Below, in pieces: positions 8,431 to 15,691 of a DNA stretch of 64,000 nucleotides. Made by a program: the position numbers and the translations under genes. Every line of letters begins with the position of its first letter. Within the stretch, counting starts at the first letter, position 1. Source of the DNA: Sulfuritalea hydrogenivorans sk43H. GTDB taxonomy: Bacteria; Pseudomonadota; Gammaproteobacteria; Burkholderiales; Rhodocyclaceae. Where the stretch lies: positions 3,658,001 through 3,722,000 of the forward strand of contig NZ_AP012547.1 of the NCBI RefSeq assembly GCF_000828635.1. The letters are read 5' to 3'. The notes beneath the pieces were generated by a model, which worked only from the letters and a program-made list of their open reading frames with translations, was not told the origin of the DNA and searched no databases.

Positions 8431-9708
8431 TCAAATTCTTTCGCCGCTGTTGTTTTGGCGCGACGCCGGCGCGTGCCACGGCGCCACCCGCAGCAGCAGC
8501 ACCATGCCCGGCACCGCCAGCGCGGCACACAGCAGGAAGAAGGCCAGCCAGCCCATCTGCTCGACCAGGTAGCCGGTGGTGGCATTGATGAAAGTACGCG
8601 GCACGGCGGCCAAACTGGTGAATAGGGCCAGTTGTGTCGCTGTGTACAGCGGATGGGTGGCGCGGGCGATGAAGGCGACGAAGGCCGCCGTACCAAGGCC
8701 CACGCCCAGCGCCTCGAAGCCGATCACCAGCGCCAATTGGGCCAGCTCGGCCGCGCCCACCGTTTCGTGGCGGCCGATCCAGGCCAGCCAGGCGAAACCG
8801 AAGATCGACACCAGTTGCACCACGCCGAACAGCCACAGCGCACGGTTGATGCCCAGCTTCACCATCCACAGCCCGCCGATCAGGCCGCCGATCACCGCCG
8901 GCCACAGCCCGGCATTCTTCGCCACGATGCCGATCTGCGACTTGGCAAAGCCCATGTCGAGATAGAAAGGTGTCGCCAGCGCGGTGCACATCGAATCGCC
9001 CAGCTTGTAGAGAAAGATGAAGCCGAGGATCAGCAGCGCCTCGCGCAGGCCGGCGCGGTTGATGAACTCGTGGAAGGGTTCGACCACGGCATCGCGCAGC
9101 GTCTTCGGCGCATTGCCCGCCACCGCCGGCTCGCGTGCGAACAGGGCGAGCGCCATGCCCGGCAGCATAAACAGCGCGGTGATGACGAACACCTGCAGCC
9201 AGGGCAGGCGGTCGGCCAGGATCAAGGAGAGCGAGCCCGGCACCAGCCCGGCGATGCGATAGGCATTGACATGCACCGAGTTGCCCAGGCCCAGCTCCTG
9301 CTCGTTCAAAATCTCGCGGCGATAGGCATCGAGCGCGATGTCCTGCGTCGCCGACAGCAAGGCCACGGCGGCGGTCAGCCAAAGTATCGGCACGATCTCG
9401 CTGCCGGGCGCGAACAGGCCGAGCGAGGCGATCGCCAGCAGCAGGCCGATCTGCGTGATCAGCATCCAGCCGCGCCGCCTTCCCAGCGGCGGCGCGTAGC
9501 GGTCGAGCAGCGGCGACCAGAGGAATTTCCAGGTGTAGGGAAACTGGATCAGCGCAAAGAGGCCGATGGTCTTGAGGTCGACGCCTTCCGAACGCAGCCA
9601 GGCCGGCACCAGGTTCAGCAACAGGTAGAGCGGCAGGCCGGACGAGAAGCCGGTGAACACGCAAATCAGCATGCGCCGGGTGAACAGCGCGGCAAGCCAG
9701 GGCGACAT
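8431..9708 (-). CDS. ampG: AmpG-like muropeptide permease (MFS)
   Basis: 425-residue major facilitator with about 12 hydrophobic segments. AmpG proteins import anhydromuropeptides across the inner membrane for cell-wall recycling. Family features are the first segment followed by SSGLPLYLLLNLVPAWLR, the loop KFLWSPLLDRY with GRRRGW, and QDIALDAYRREIL. ATG at 9708 is used; a TTG one codon earlier would add one residue. No ampD or ampC lies next to it. Confidence 0.87.
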   Translation of the reverse strand: MSPWLAALFTRRMLICVFTGFSSGLPLYLLLNLVPAWLRSEGVDLKTIGLFALIQFPYTWKFLWSPLLDRYAPPLGRRRGWMLITQIGLLLAIASLGLFAPGSEIVPILWLTAAVALLSATQDIALDAYRREILNEQELGLGNSVHVNAYRIAGLVPGSLSLILADRLPWLQVFVITALFMLPGMALALFAREPAVAGNAPKTLRDAVVEPFHEFINRAGLREALLILGFIFLYKLGDSMCTALATPFYLDMGFAKSQIGIVAKNAGLWPAVIGGLIGGLWMVKLGINRALWLFGVVQLVSIFGFAWLAWIGRHETVGAAELAQLALVIGFEALGVGLGTAAFVAFIARATHPLYTATQLALFTSLAAVPRTFINATTGYLVEQMGWLAFFLLCAALAVPGMVLLLRVAPWHAPASRQNNSGERI

Positions 9709-9772
9709 CAAGGCTGGTCCGGCGCGGCGTTAACTCGACGTGCGCAATCGAACAAGGAATCCGGCATCCCTA

Positions 9773-10072
9773 TCAGCCGCGGCTGGCTTCGGCATGCAGC
9801 TTCAGCCCCAGCGCCCCGATGACCTTGAGGATGGTGTCGAAGCCGGGAGTCCGTTCGCCGGAAAGCGCCTTGTACAGGCTTTCGCGCGACAGCCCGGCGT
9901 CCCGCGCCACCTGCGACATGCCCTTGGCACGCGCGATATCGCCGAGCGCCTTCGCAATGAACGCAGCATCGCCGTCGGCTTCCTCGAAGCAGGCTTCAAG
10001 GTAGGCCGCCATTTCCTCGGGAGTTCTGAGATGTTCGGCGATGTCGTAGCGGGTGGTCACGGTCTTGCCCAT
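9773..10072 (-). CDS. HigA-type antitoxin (HI1420 addiction-module antidote family)
   Basis: 99-residue Xre-type helix-turn-helix protein with the family pattern: YDIAEHLRTPEEMAAYL, then ALGDIARAKGMSQVARDAGLSRESLYKALSG. Such antitoxins are normally encoded directly behind, and bind, a HigB/RelE-type RNase. Here the upstream toxin gene has lost its second half, so this is probably an orphan antitoxin that may still act as a repressor. It lies at the intI side of the integron. Confidence 0.88.
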   Translation of the reverse strand: MGKTVTTRYDIAEHLRTPEEMAAYLEACFEEADGDAAFIAKALGDIARAKGMSQVARDAGLSRESLYKALSGERTPGFDTILKVIGALGLKLHAEASRG

Positions 10073-10077
10073 GGTGC

Positions 10078-10230
10078 TTACTCCGAAACGCCTTCGCCCA
10101 CTGGCTCGACATCTCCGGGGTTTCCAGCAGCAAGCCGTTCGATTCTTGCTTGAACGCGCGCTCTGGCCTGAAGATCGCCGAGTGCATCAAGCCATCGAGC
10201 GAAAAGCTCGGTCTTGCGAACTTCGATCAC
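10078..10230 (-). pseudogene. Truncated HigB/RelE-type toxin (Gp49-like, HI1419 family)
   Basis: 50-codon remnant reading from GTG at 10230: [19 protein letters not shown] to GEGVSE, then TAA. Full toxins of this family are about 100 residues and continue with an RxxxGPGYRVYF block, which is absent. The stop lies 5 bases before the antitoxin ATG, so a deletion appears to have joined the middle of the toxin to the antitoxin leader. The GTG start overlaps the intI stop codon (GTGA). Confidence 0.8.
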
Positions 10231-11093
10231 GATGCAACTGTAGCCGATGGGCTACACTCTGTCAATGCCATGCGATCGATGGGACTGACCACGCCGCGCC
10301 CTCCCTTGTTCAGCACGTGGGTGTAGATCATGGTGGTGGCGACGTCGCTGTGGCCGAGCAGTTCTTGTATGGTGCGGATGTCGTAGCCGGCTTCGAGCAG
10401 GTGCGTGGCGAAGGAATGCCGCAGGGTGTGCACTGTCACCGGCTTGCGGATCCCCGTCAGAAACGTCGCGTCGCGAATCGCACGTTGCAAGCGCTGTTCG
10501 TACAAATGATGGCGACGCTCGATGCGGCTGCGCGGATCGACGGACAGTTCGGGCGACGGCCAGACCCAGAACCAGGGCCATGACACCGCGGCTTGCGGCC
10601 ACTTGCGCGCCAACGCATCGGGCATCTCGACCCCGGGCCGACCTGCAACATGGTCGTGCTCCCACACCGCTCGCGCATGGGCGATCTGCAGGCGCAAGGG
10701 CTCGGCCAGCGCTACCGGCAGCATCACCCTGCGATCCTTGCCGCCCTTGCCCTCGCGCACGACAATTTCGCGACGGTCGAAATCCACGTCCTTGACGCGC
10801 AGGCGCAGCGCCTCCATCAGACGCAAGCCCGTTCCGTAGATCAATCGGCCGAGAACCGCCATCGTCCCTTCCAGCGCAGCCAGCAGCCGCGCCACTTCGG
10901 CCTCGGACAGCACCACCGGCACCCGCTGCCGCGCCTTGGGCCGCAGCATGTCATCCATCCAGGGCAGGTTGGTTTCCAGCACCTCGCGGTACAGGAACAG
11001 GATCGCCGACAGGGCCTGCTTGTGCGTCGAGGGCGCCACTTCGCGCTCCGCCGCCAGCCACGACAGGAAGGCAGTCACCTCCGGCGCGCCCAT
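10227..11093 (-). pseudogene. intI: Integron integrase, N-terminally truncated
   Basis: Tyrosine recombinase of the IntI subfamily, shown by the IntI-only insertion around residues 150-190 ([26 protein letters not shown]). Catalytic residues are visible: Arg in [13 protein letters not shown], His/Arg in HTLRHSFAT, His in LGHSD and Tyr in TTMIYTHV. Complete IntI proteins are about 320-340 residues, but homology here begins at the conserved RHPRDMG, so roughly 55-60 residues of the DNA-binding N-terminus are missing. Upstream codons do not resemble that domain, and an in-frame TGA lies about 26 codons before the ATG. It is probably inactive. Direction away from the cassettes is the classic integron layout. 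Confidence 0.88.
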
Positions 11094-11435
11094 GTCACGC
11101 GGGTGCCTTCCGCTTGCCTGCTGCCGCGCGGTACGCTGGTTTCGGCTTCTATCCGTCCGGCGTCACGGGTTTGCCGGTGGCCTACTGTGCTCCGTTCTCG
11201 TTTGCCTTCGCTTGCCGCGCTGACGCTCACGTTCTCCTCGCTCGGCACTTCGCTTTGCCGCGCCCGCTCAGTTGTGGGCTGCGCTCGCCGTGTTGCCAGC
11301 GCCGACTTTCAGCTACCCAAGGCACCGCTTGTGGTCCGTTCAAGTCCATCACTCTTTGTGCCCTCTGCCGGGCGCTGGGTCGGCGCGCCTCGCGGTCATT
11401 GGCCCCATCACCGTGTCACCTCGGGTTCGTGCCCC
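11094..11435. other. Gene-free stretch between truncated intI and first attC
   Basis: About 340 bases with no convincing gene on either strand. An intact integron would hold the intI 5' end, the cassette promoter and attI here; none could be identified. Long open frames exist on the plus strand but are Arg/Pro/Ser-rich and resemble nothing known. One dispersed repeat copy lies at 11285-11307. Confidence 0.5.
11285..11307 (+). repeat. Dispersed 23-base repeat, integron spacer
   Basis: GCCGTGTTGCCAGCGCCGAC core; the only copy outside a gene. Confidence 0.83.
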
Positions 11436-11445
11436 AACCCGCCGG

Positions 11446-11518
11446 TCAACCTCGCTCCCTTCGGTCGCTGGACGCTGCGCGATAAAACCGCGCAGCGCCG
11501 GTTACCTGCACGTTATGC
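11446..11518 (+). repeat. attC-like recombination site 1 (integron)
   Basis: Shares 58 of 59 bases with attC 2 (11446-11504 versus 11960-12018). It contains the hairpin GCTGCGCG/CGCGCAGC and ends in GTTATGC (11512-11518), the core form seen in Vibrio integron attC sites. Its 5' partner core is not clear. Confidence 0.7.
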
Positions 11519-11943
11519 GTCTTAGATTCGCTCCGGTGTCCAAGACATTTCGCTCTATTGCCGTTGCTCACGGCTTGCTACTCTCTATATCGGCAACTGC
11601 TGCCGACTATCCCTGGACCTTACTGAAGTCGCCAACGTTCAAGACCGCCTATTTCAAGATGCTCGGCCCCAACCAGAATGCTCCTTGGCTGAGAAAGCTT
11701 CACGGCCCCAGCGCTCCCGTTGAGTATGTGCAACTCGTATCACGAAACGAAGAGTTCGTTCTACTTGATGTCTGCAAACCTCATGACTGCGGAAACACTA
11801 ACGCCCTTATTCTTTACTCTGAAGCCCGGGGCGCAGCCTTTGCCTTGCTATTCACCGATGGCACCGCGAAGTATCTTGGCTCTCCACCAGATGATGTGAA
11901 GGACACTCTTTCACATCACTTTGAAAAACGGCGCTCAAAGTAG
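11515..11943 (+). CDS. ivy: Ivy-type inhibitor of vertebrate (C-type) lysozyme, integron cassette
   Basis: 142-residue periplasmic protein with a signal peptide (cleavage near SATAA-DYPW, residue 30) and the Ivy signature loop CKPHDCGN at residues 87-94, whose His sits in the lysozyme active site in characterised Ivy proteins. It should protect peptidoglycan from lysozyme. The gene fills a cassette bounded by attC cores at 11512-11518 and 11946-12021. The chosen ATG lies inside the GTTATGC core and no ribosome site is seen, so initiation is uncertain; no later Met precedes the signal peptide. Base composition is clearly lower in GC than the flanking genes, as expected of a captured cassette. 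Confidence 0.85.
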   Translation: MRLRFAPVSKTFRSIAVAHGLLLSISATAADYPWTLLKSPTFKTAYFKMLGPNQNAPWLRKLHGPSAPVEYVQLVSRNEEFVLLDVCKPHDCGNTNALILYSEARGAAFALLFTDGTAKYLGSPPDDVKDTLSHHFEKRRSK

Positions 11944-11945
11944 CC

Positions 11946-12021
11946 GCATAACATGGCGCTCAACCTCGCTCCCTTCGGTCGCTGGACGCTGCGCGATAAA
12001 GCCGCGCAGCGCCGGTTAGGC
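11946..12021 (+). repeat. attC recombination site 2 (integron)
   Basis: 76-base imperfect palindrome from GCATAAC (complement of core form GTTATGC) to GTTAGGC, matching the RYYYAAC...GTTRRRY rule for attC. The central hairpin is GCTGCGCG-ATAAAGC-CGCGCAGC. It terminates the Ivy cassette and starts 2 bases after its stop codon. Confidence 0.85.
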
Positions 12022-12189
12022 GGATGCGCCGGTAACGTCGTTCTTGTAGCGGGCGTCGAAGCGGGAGACGTCGAGCCGGTGATCGACCAGGTAGTTCAGG
12101 GCATGCTCGAAGGTACCCGGATGCAACTGCCGGTCGAGATCGACGGCAATGAAGCGCGGGCTGGTGTCTATCTGCTTGTAGCGGGCCAT
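12016..12189 (-). pseudogene. N-terminal fragment of an IS1182-like transposase
   Basis: 57 codons reading MARYKQIDTSPRFIAVDL, then PGTFEHALNYLVDH and FDARYKNDVTGASA before TAA. This matches the N-terminal domain of IS1182-type transposases, which continue for about 400 more residues. The stop codon is the complement of the TTA inside the attC core GTTAGGC, so the transposase breaks exactly at the recombination point. No terminal inverted repeats of the insertion sequence were seen. Confidence 0.75.
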
Positions 12190-12339
12190 GATTGCTCCTT
12201 CGCAAGAACTTATGCTTGGAGTATTGATATTCCATTTGGTTCACGGCAGGATGCGTGGATGAAAAGACTTTTTCTACAGCTTCGTTGGGCGTCAGAAGAG
12301 CACCTTGATACGTGTTCTCGTATTTGCTAACATTCGATT

Positions 12340-12666
12340 ATGTCTTTCGAGATCGAGTACTTCCACGAGCGGGTGCTTCACGACGTTGAGTCGTGGCCTG
12401 TGGACGTCCTAGCCGACTACGCACGCTTGGTTGAACTGCTAATCGAACACGGACCGAGTCTCAGGCTCCCGCACTCGCGAGCCTTTGGTGACGGCTTGTT
12501 TGAGCTTCGGCCTCGCGGTCGTTCCGGCATTGGTCGAGCGTTCTACTGCTTTCTCGTTGGCAAACGGGTTGTCGTCCTGCACGCCTTCATAAAGAAGTCT
12601 CAGGAAACACCCGACCGAGAATTGAAGTTAGCGCGAAAGCGCATGAAGGAGGTTTCAAATGGCTGA
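12340..12666 (+). CDS. RelE/HigB-like toxin (Gp49-like family)
   Basis: 108-residue protein of the phage-derived Gp49-like/HigB toxin family: IEYFHERVLHDVESWP at the start, then FELRPRGRSGIGRAFYCFLVGKRVVVLHAFIKKSQETP, the core RelE-fold block with the typical HxFxKKSQ(K)TP motif. Such toxins cleave mRNA on the ribosome. The start follows an AT-rich leader with a possible promoter (TTGATA near 12303, TGCTAAC near 12324). It overlaps the antitoxin by 8 bases in toxin-first order. Lower GC than the chromosome and the position inside the integron suggest it stabilises the array. Confidence 0.88.
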   Translation: MSFEIEYFHERVLHDVESWPVDVLADYARLVELLIEHGPSLRLPHSRAFGDGLFELRPRGRSGIGRAFYCFLVGKRVVVLHAFIKKSQETPDRELKLARKRMKEVSNG

Positions 12667-12976
12667 ACTGAAATTCAAACCCGTCCGCCATTCGCACAAG
12701 GAGTTTCTTGCGAAGGCAGCAACCCGCAAGGGGTTCGTCGAAGCCTATGACGCCCTTGCTCTTGAGTACCAGGTTGCCGGCCAAATGCTCAAGGCGCGTT
12801 CTCGTGCCGGCCTGACGCAAGACGCCGTTGCTGAACGAATGGGAACAACCAAAAGCGCGGTTTCGAGGCTCGAATCTGCTGGAAAGCATGCCCCGTCGCT
12901 CGCAACGCTCAAACGGTATGCGCAAGCTGTCGGTTGTGAACTTCAAGTAAAGCTCGTACGGCAGAGGGCGGCATGA
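12659..12976 (+). CDS. Xre-family antitoxin (HigA-like)
   Basis: 105 residues with a helix-turn-helix at about 50-100: ARSRAGLTQDAVAERMGTTKSAVSRLES, then SLATLKRYAQAVGCEL. It should bind the upstream toxin and repress the shared promoter. A GGAGG ribosome site lies inside the end of the toxin gene. Its stop overlaps the next ATG (ATGA). Confidence 0.88.
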   Translation: MAELKFKPVRHSHKEFLAKAATRKGFVEAYDALALEYQVAGQMLKARSRAGLTQDAVAERMGTTKSAVSRLESAGKHAPSLATLKRYAQAVGCELQVKLVRQRAA

Positions 12977-13155
12977 CGCCCAAAATGACGGCAACGATTA
13001 CGCCTCTCCGAAAAACCGACACCGAGTCTCATCAACTCATTGAGCGTTGGCTGAATGGCCCGCCCTACGGTATCGTTGAGCATGTGTTCGACGAAAATGA
13101 TTTCGGCTCACTGTACGAGAGTGAAGCCGTCGTTCCAGGGGGCGCTGCGCGATGA
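12973..13155 (+). CDS. Unknown short ORF, probably cut by an attC remnant
   Basis: 60 codons starting at the ATGA overlap with the antitoxin, so probably translated with it. The first 50 residues look like a real soluble protein (ITPLRKTDTESHQLIERWLN), but the last few codons are the attC-like sequence at 13140, so the natural C-terminus is likely lost. No family recognised. Confidence 0.45.
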   Translation: MTPKMTATITPLRKTDTESHQLIERWLNGPPYGIVEHVFDENDFGSLYESEAVVPGGAAR

Positions 13156-13172
13156 AGCCGCGCAGCGCCGGT
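13140..13172 (+). repeat. attC remnant 3 (central hairpin only)
   Basis: Contains GCGCTGCGCG-ATGAAGC-CGCGCAGCGC and CCGGT, nearly identical to the centre of attC 1 and 2, but without the outer core sequences. It marks the apparent right end of the integron. Confidence 0.65.
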
Positions 13173-13183
13173 GTGGACTCGCT

Positions 13184-13498
13184 ATGAGTGAGGCGCGGCC
13201 CAGCCCATCCATCAGCACGGCTTGCCTGGTCGGCCACATCACGGTAAAGGATGCCGCACTGTGGGCCGAGTATCGCAGCCGGGTGCCGGCGACGCTGGCG
13301 CCCTGGGGCGGCGAGCTGCTGCTGCGCGGCAAGCGCTTCGCGGTGCTGGCCGGCGAGCACCGGCACACCGACGTGGTGGTGATCCGCTTTCCGAACCGGG
13401 CGGCGCTCGATGGCTGGCATGCGTCGGCTGCGTACCAGGCGCTGATTCCGTTGCGGCAGCAGGCGGCGGACGTGGTTCTGCTGGCCTACGAGGAATAG
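13184..13498 (+). CDS. DUF1330 family protein
   Basis: 104-residue single-domain protein of the DUF1330 (dimeric alpha-beta barrel) family: VGHITVKDAALWAEYRSRVPATL, then GELLLRG and VVIRFPNRAALDGWHASAAYQAL. Function unknown. High GC matches the chromosome, so it probably lies outside the integron. The start codon is 12 bases after the attC remnant, so its own promoter may have been altered. Confidence 0.85.
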   Translation: MSEARPSPSISTACLVGHITVKDAALWAEYRSRVPATLAPWGGELLLRGKRFAVLAGEHRHTDVVVIRFPNRAALDGWHASAAYQALIPLRQQAADVVLLAYEE

Positions 13499-13611
13499 CG
13501 GCCAGCTGCGGCCGTGCGGGCGCCGTGGCACGGGCGCTGGAAGAATTGGACGTGGACTGCCGTACAATCGGACCATTCGACCATTCATCCATTCCCTGAC
13601 AGAGGCCTCCG

Positions 13612-13782
13612 ATGGCAAAACCCAATTATTCGTTCGAGAAGCGCCAGCGAGATCTGGCCAAGAAGGCCAAGAAAGAGGAAAAGCGCCTGCGCAAGGCCGG
13701 CACAACTGCGAATCCGGAGGCTACGGAAACTCCCGAGCCGGCCGCGGTGCCTCCGGCAGCGGAAGTAAAGACGGTTCCCTGA
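13612..13782 (+). CDS. Small lysine-rich protein, conserved in betaproteobacteria
   Basis: 56 residues: MAKPNYSFEKRQRDLAKKAKKEEKRLRK, then a Pro/Ala/Glu tail. The basic N-terminus is a likely helix that could bind nucleic acid. Proteins opening MAKPNYxFEKRQRxLAKK are common in betaproteobacteria, with unknown role (from general knowledge). AGAGG precedes the ATG. Confidence 0.7.
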   Translation: MAKPNYSFEKRQRDLAKKAKKEEKRLRKAGTTANPEATETPEPAAVPPAAEVKTVP

Positions 13783-13804
13783 ACTTTCCGAGCCTGTCCG
13801 TCGC

Positions 13805-14398
13805 TCAGCGGCCGAGCCGGTAGACGGCAAGGCTGCCGAGGAAATTGGGCTCTTCGGTCACCAGCCGGCCGGCTTCGTCGAGCACCTGCCGCTCGCGGAT
13901 GACCAGCTTCATTTTCGCGCACAGCGATTCGAAATCGAGCAGGGTGAAGAAGCGCAGGTTGGGCGTGTCGAACCACTCGTAGGGCAGGTCTTCGGACACC
14001 GGCATGCGCCCGCCCATGACCGCGAGGCGGTTCTTCCAGTAGGCAAAATTCGGAAAGCTGACCACGGCCTCGCGCCCGACGCGCAGCATTTCGGCGAGGA
14101 TGCGTTCGGTGTGGCGCACGGTTTGCAGGGTGCGCGAGAGCACGACGTGGTTGAAGGTCTGGTCGTCGAAGCCGGCGAGGCCCTGCTCCAGGTTGCCCTG
14201 GATGACGTTGATGTCCTTGGCGATGGCGGCCAGCACGCCGGCTTCTTCGAGTTCGACGCCGTAGCCTTTGGCGCCGCGCTCCTCGATCAGGCGCTTCAAC
14301 AGCGAGCCGTCGCCGCAGCCGAGGTCGAGCACGCGCTCGCCGGGCTGCACCCAGCCGGCGATGAGGTCAAAGTCCGCTCGTTCGAGAGGCTGTGTCAT
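13805..14398 (-). CDS. metW: Methionine biosynthesis protein MetW
   Basis: 197-residue SAM-methyltransferase-fold protein found with metX in many proteobacteria and needed for methionine synthesis there. Blocks: [13 protein letters not shown], then [11 protein letters not shown] (SAM site, residues 25-35), [11 protein letters not shown], and [12 protein letters not shown]. The ATG overlaps the metX stop (ATGA), so the two are translationally coupled under the SAM-II riboswitch. Confidence 0.93.
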   Translation of the reverse strand: MTQPLERADFDLIAGWVQPGERVLDLGCGDGSLLKRLIEERGAKGYGVELEEAGVLAAIAKDINVIQGNLEQGLAGFDDQTFNHVVLSRTLQTVRHTERILAEMLRVGREAVVSFPNFAYWKNRLAVMGGRMPVSEDLPYEWFDTPNLRFFTLLDFESLCAKMKLVIRERQVLDEAGRLVTEEPNFLGSLAVYRLGR

Positions 14399-15513
14399 AG
14401 TTTCACCCGCTTCAGGTAGGTGTCGACCACGGCGTGGTAGTGCGGCTCGTCCATCAGGAAGGAGTCGTGGCCGTGGGCGCTGTCGATTTCGGCATAGGCG
14501 ACGGCCTGCCCGTTATGCACCAGGGCATGCACGATCTCGCGCGAGCGTTCCGGCGAGAAGCGCCAGTCGGTGCTGAAGGCGACCACCAGGAATTTGGCTC
14601 GGGCGCGCGCCAGTGCGCGGGCGAGGTCGTCGTCGAAATCCTGCGCGGGATCGAAGTAGTCGAGCGCCTTGGTCATGCGCAGGTAGGTGTTGGCGTCGAA
14701 CACGCCGGCGAACTTGTCACCCTGGTAGCGCAAGTAGGATTCGATTTCGAATTCGACGTCGAAGCCGTAGCTGCCGGCGCCGGTGCGCAGCCGCCGGCCG
14801 AACTTCTCGGCCATCTGGTCGTCGGACAGATAGGTGATGTGCCCGAGCATGCGCGCCAGGCGCAGGCCGCGCACGGGGCGCACGCCGTGCTCGTAGAAGT
14901 GGCCGCCGTGGAAATCCGGGTCGGTGAGGATGGCCTGGCGCGCGACGTCGTTGAAGGCGATGTTCTCGGCCGACAATTTCGGCGCCGCGGCGATGACGAG
15001 GGCATGGCGCACGCGATCGGGGAAACTCAGCGTCCATTGCAGCGCCTGCATGCCGCCGAGGCTGCCACCCATCACCGCGGCCCAGGCGCCGATGCCGAGG
15101 TGGTCGGCCAGCCGCGCTTGCGCATCGACCCAGTCTTCGACGGTGACCACCGGGAAATCGGCGCCCCAGGGCTTGCCGGTGGCGGGGTTGGTGCTGGCGG
15201 GACCGGTGGAGCCGTGGCAGCCGCCGAGGTTGTTCACGCCGACGATGAAGAAGCGCTCGGTGTCGAGCGGTCGGCCGGGGCCGACGATGTTGTCCCACCA
15301 GCCGATGTTGGCCGGATTGCCCTCGGTGTGGCCGGCCACGTGATGGTGGCCGGACAGGGCGTGGCAGACCAGGATGGCGTTGGATTTCGCGGCGTTGAGC
15401 GTGCCGTAGGTTTCATACACCAGGTCGAAAGCGGGCAGCAGGCCGCCGCCCTTGAGTGCGAGGGGCTGGGTGAAGTGCGCGATTTGCGCGCTGACGAGGC
15501 CGACACCTGACAT
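14395..15513 (-). CDS. metX: Homoserine O-acyltransferase MetX
   Basis: 372-residue alpha/beta hydrolase that activates homoserine with an acyl group for methionine synthesis. The nucleophile Ser is in [12 protein letters not shown] near residue 150; the Asp and His lie in FSTDWRFSP and [18 protein letters not shown] and GWWDN blocks are also typical. Whether it uses acetyl- or succinyl-CoA cannot be decided by eye; proteobacterial MetX often uses succinyl-CoA. The ATG at 15513 is chosen since the upstream part holds the riboswitch. Controlled by the SAM-II element at 15583-15634. Confidence 0.94.
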   Translation of the reverse strand: MSGVGLVSAQIAHFTQPLALKGGGLLPAFDLVYETYGTLNAAKSNAILVCHALSGHHHVAGHTEGNPANIGWWDNIVGPGRPLDTERFFIVGVNNLGGCHGSTGPASTNPATGKPWGADFPVVTVEDWVDAQARLADHLGIGAWAAVMGGSLGGMQALQWTLSFPDRVRHALVIAAAPKLSAENIAFNDVARQAILTDPDFHGGHFYEHGVRPVRGLRLARMLGHITYLSDDQMAEKFGRRLRTGAGSYGFDVEFEIESYLRYQGDKFAGVFDANTYLRMTKALDYFDPAQDFDDDLARALARARAKFLVVAFSTDWRFSPERSREIVHALVHNGQAVAYAEIDSAHGHDSFLMDEPHYHAVVDTYLKRVKL

Positions 15514-15525
15514 TACGGATTCCTG

Positions 15526-15572
15526 AAAACAGCAACGCCCGCGAGCGCGTAAAACAAGCGATCCGGGCGTTG
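15526..15572 (-). terminator. Hairpin plus T-tract between SAM-II riboswitch and metX
   Basis: On the minus strand, CAACGCCCG and CGGGCGTTG form a perfect 9-base-pair stem around a loop of about 22 bases, followed by CTGTTTT. Its place directly after the riboswitch and just before the metX ribosome site suits a regulated terminator or a site-blocking hairpin. Confidence 0.65.
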
Positions 15573-15582
15573 TAACTTCCGT

Positions 15583-15634
15583 CTCGCTTAGCCGTATTTG
15601 TTGCGCGCCCGCAAGCTGAGTCAAATTGGCGCGA
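15583..15634 (-). promoter_or_regulatory. SAM-II riboswitch
   Basis: The minus strand follows the SAM-II consensus: P1 arms TCGCGC and GCGCG, loop AATTTGAC, TTGC before the second P1 arm, then ACAAATACGGCTAAG, where AAAT and GCTAA form the pseudoknot and SAM pocket. Spacing equals the crystallised metX SAM-II aptamer. It lies 70 bases before metX, the usual target. SAM binding should lower metX-metW expression. Confidence 0.88.
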
Positions 15635-15691
15635 TGGATGAACTATGCCGCGCGGCGCTGGCCTTGTCAATCGGCCCGGTGCGTTTGCGGC

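Noticed and set aside
10593-11525. Long plus-strand frames over intI and the spacer to attC 1
   Set aside because: They read antisense to intI and continue into Arg/Ser/Pro-rich sequence without domain or ribosome site.
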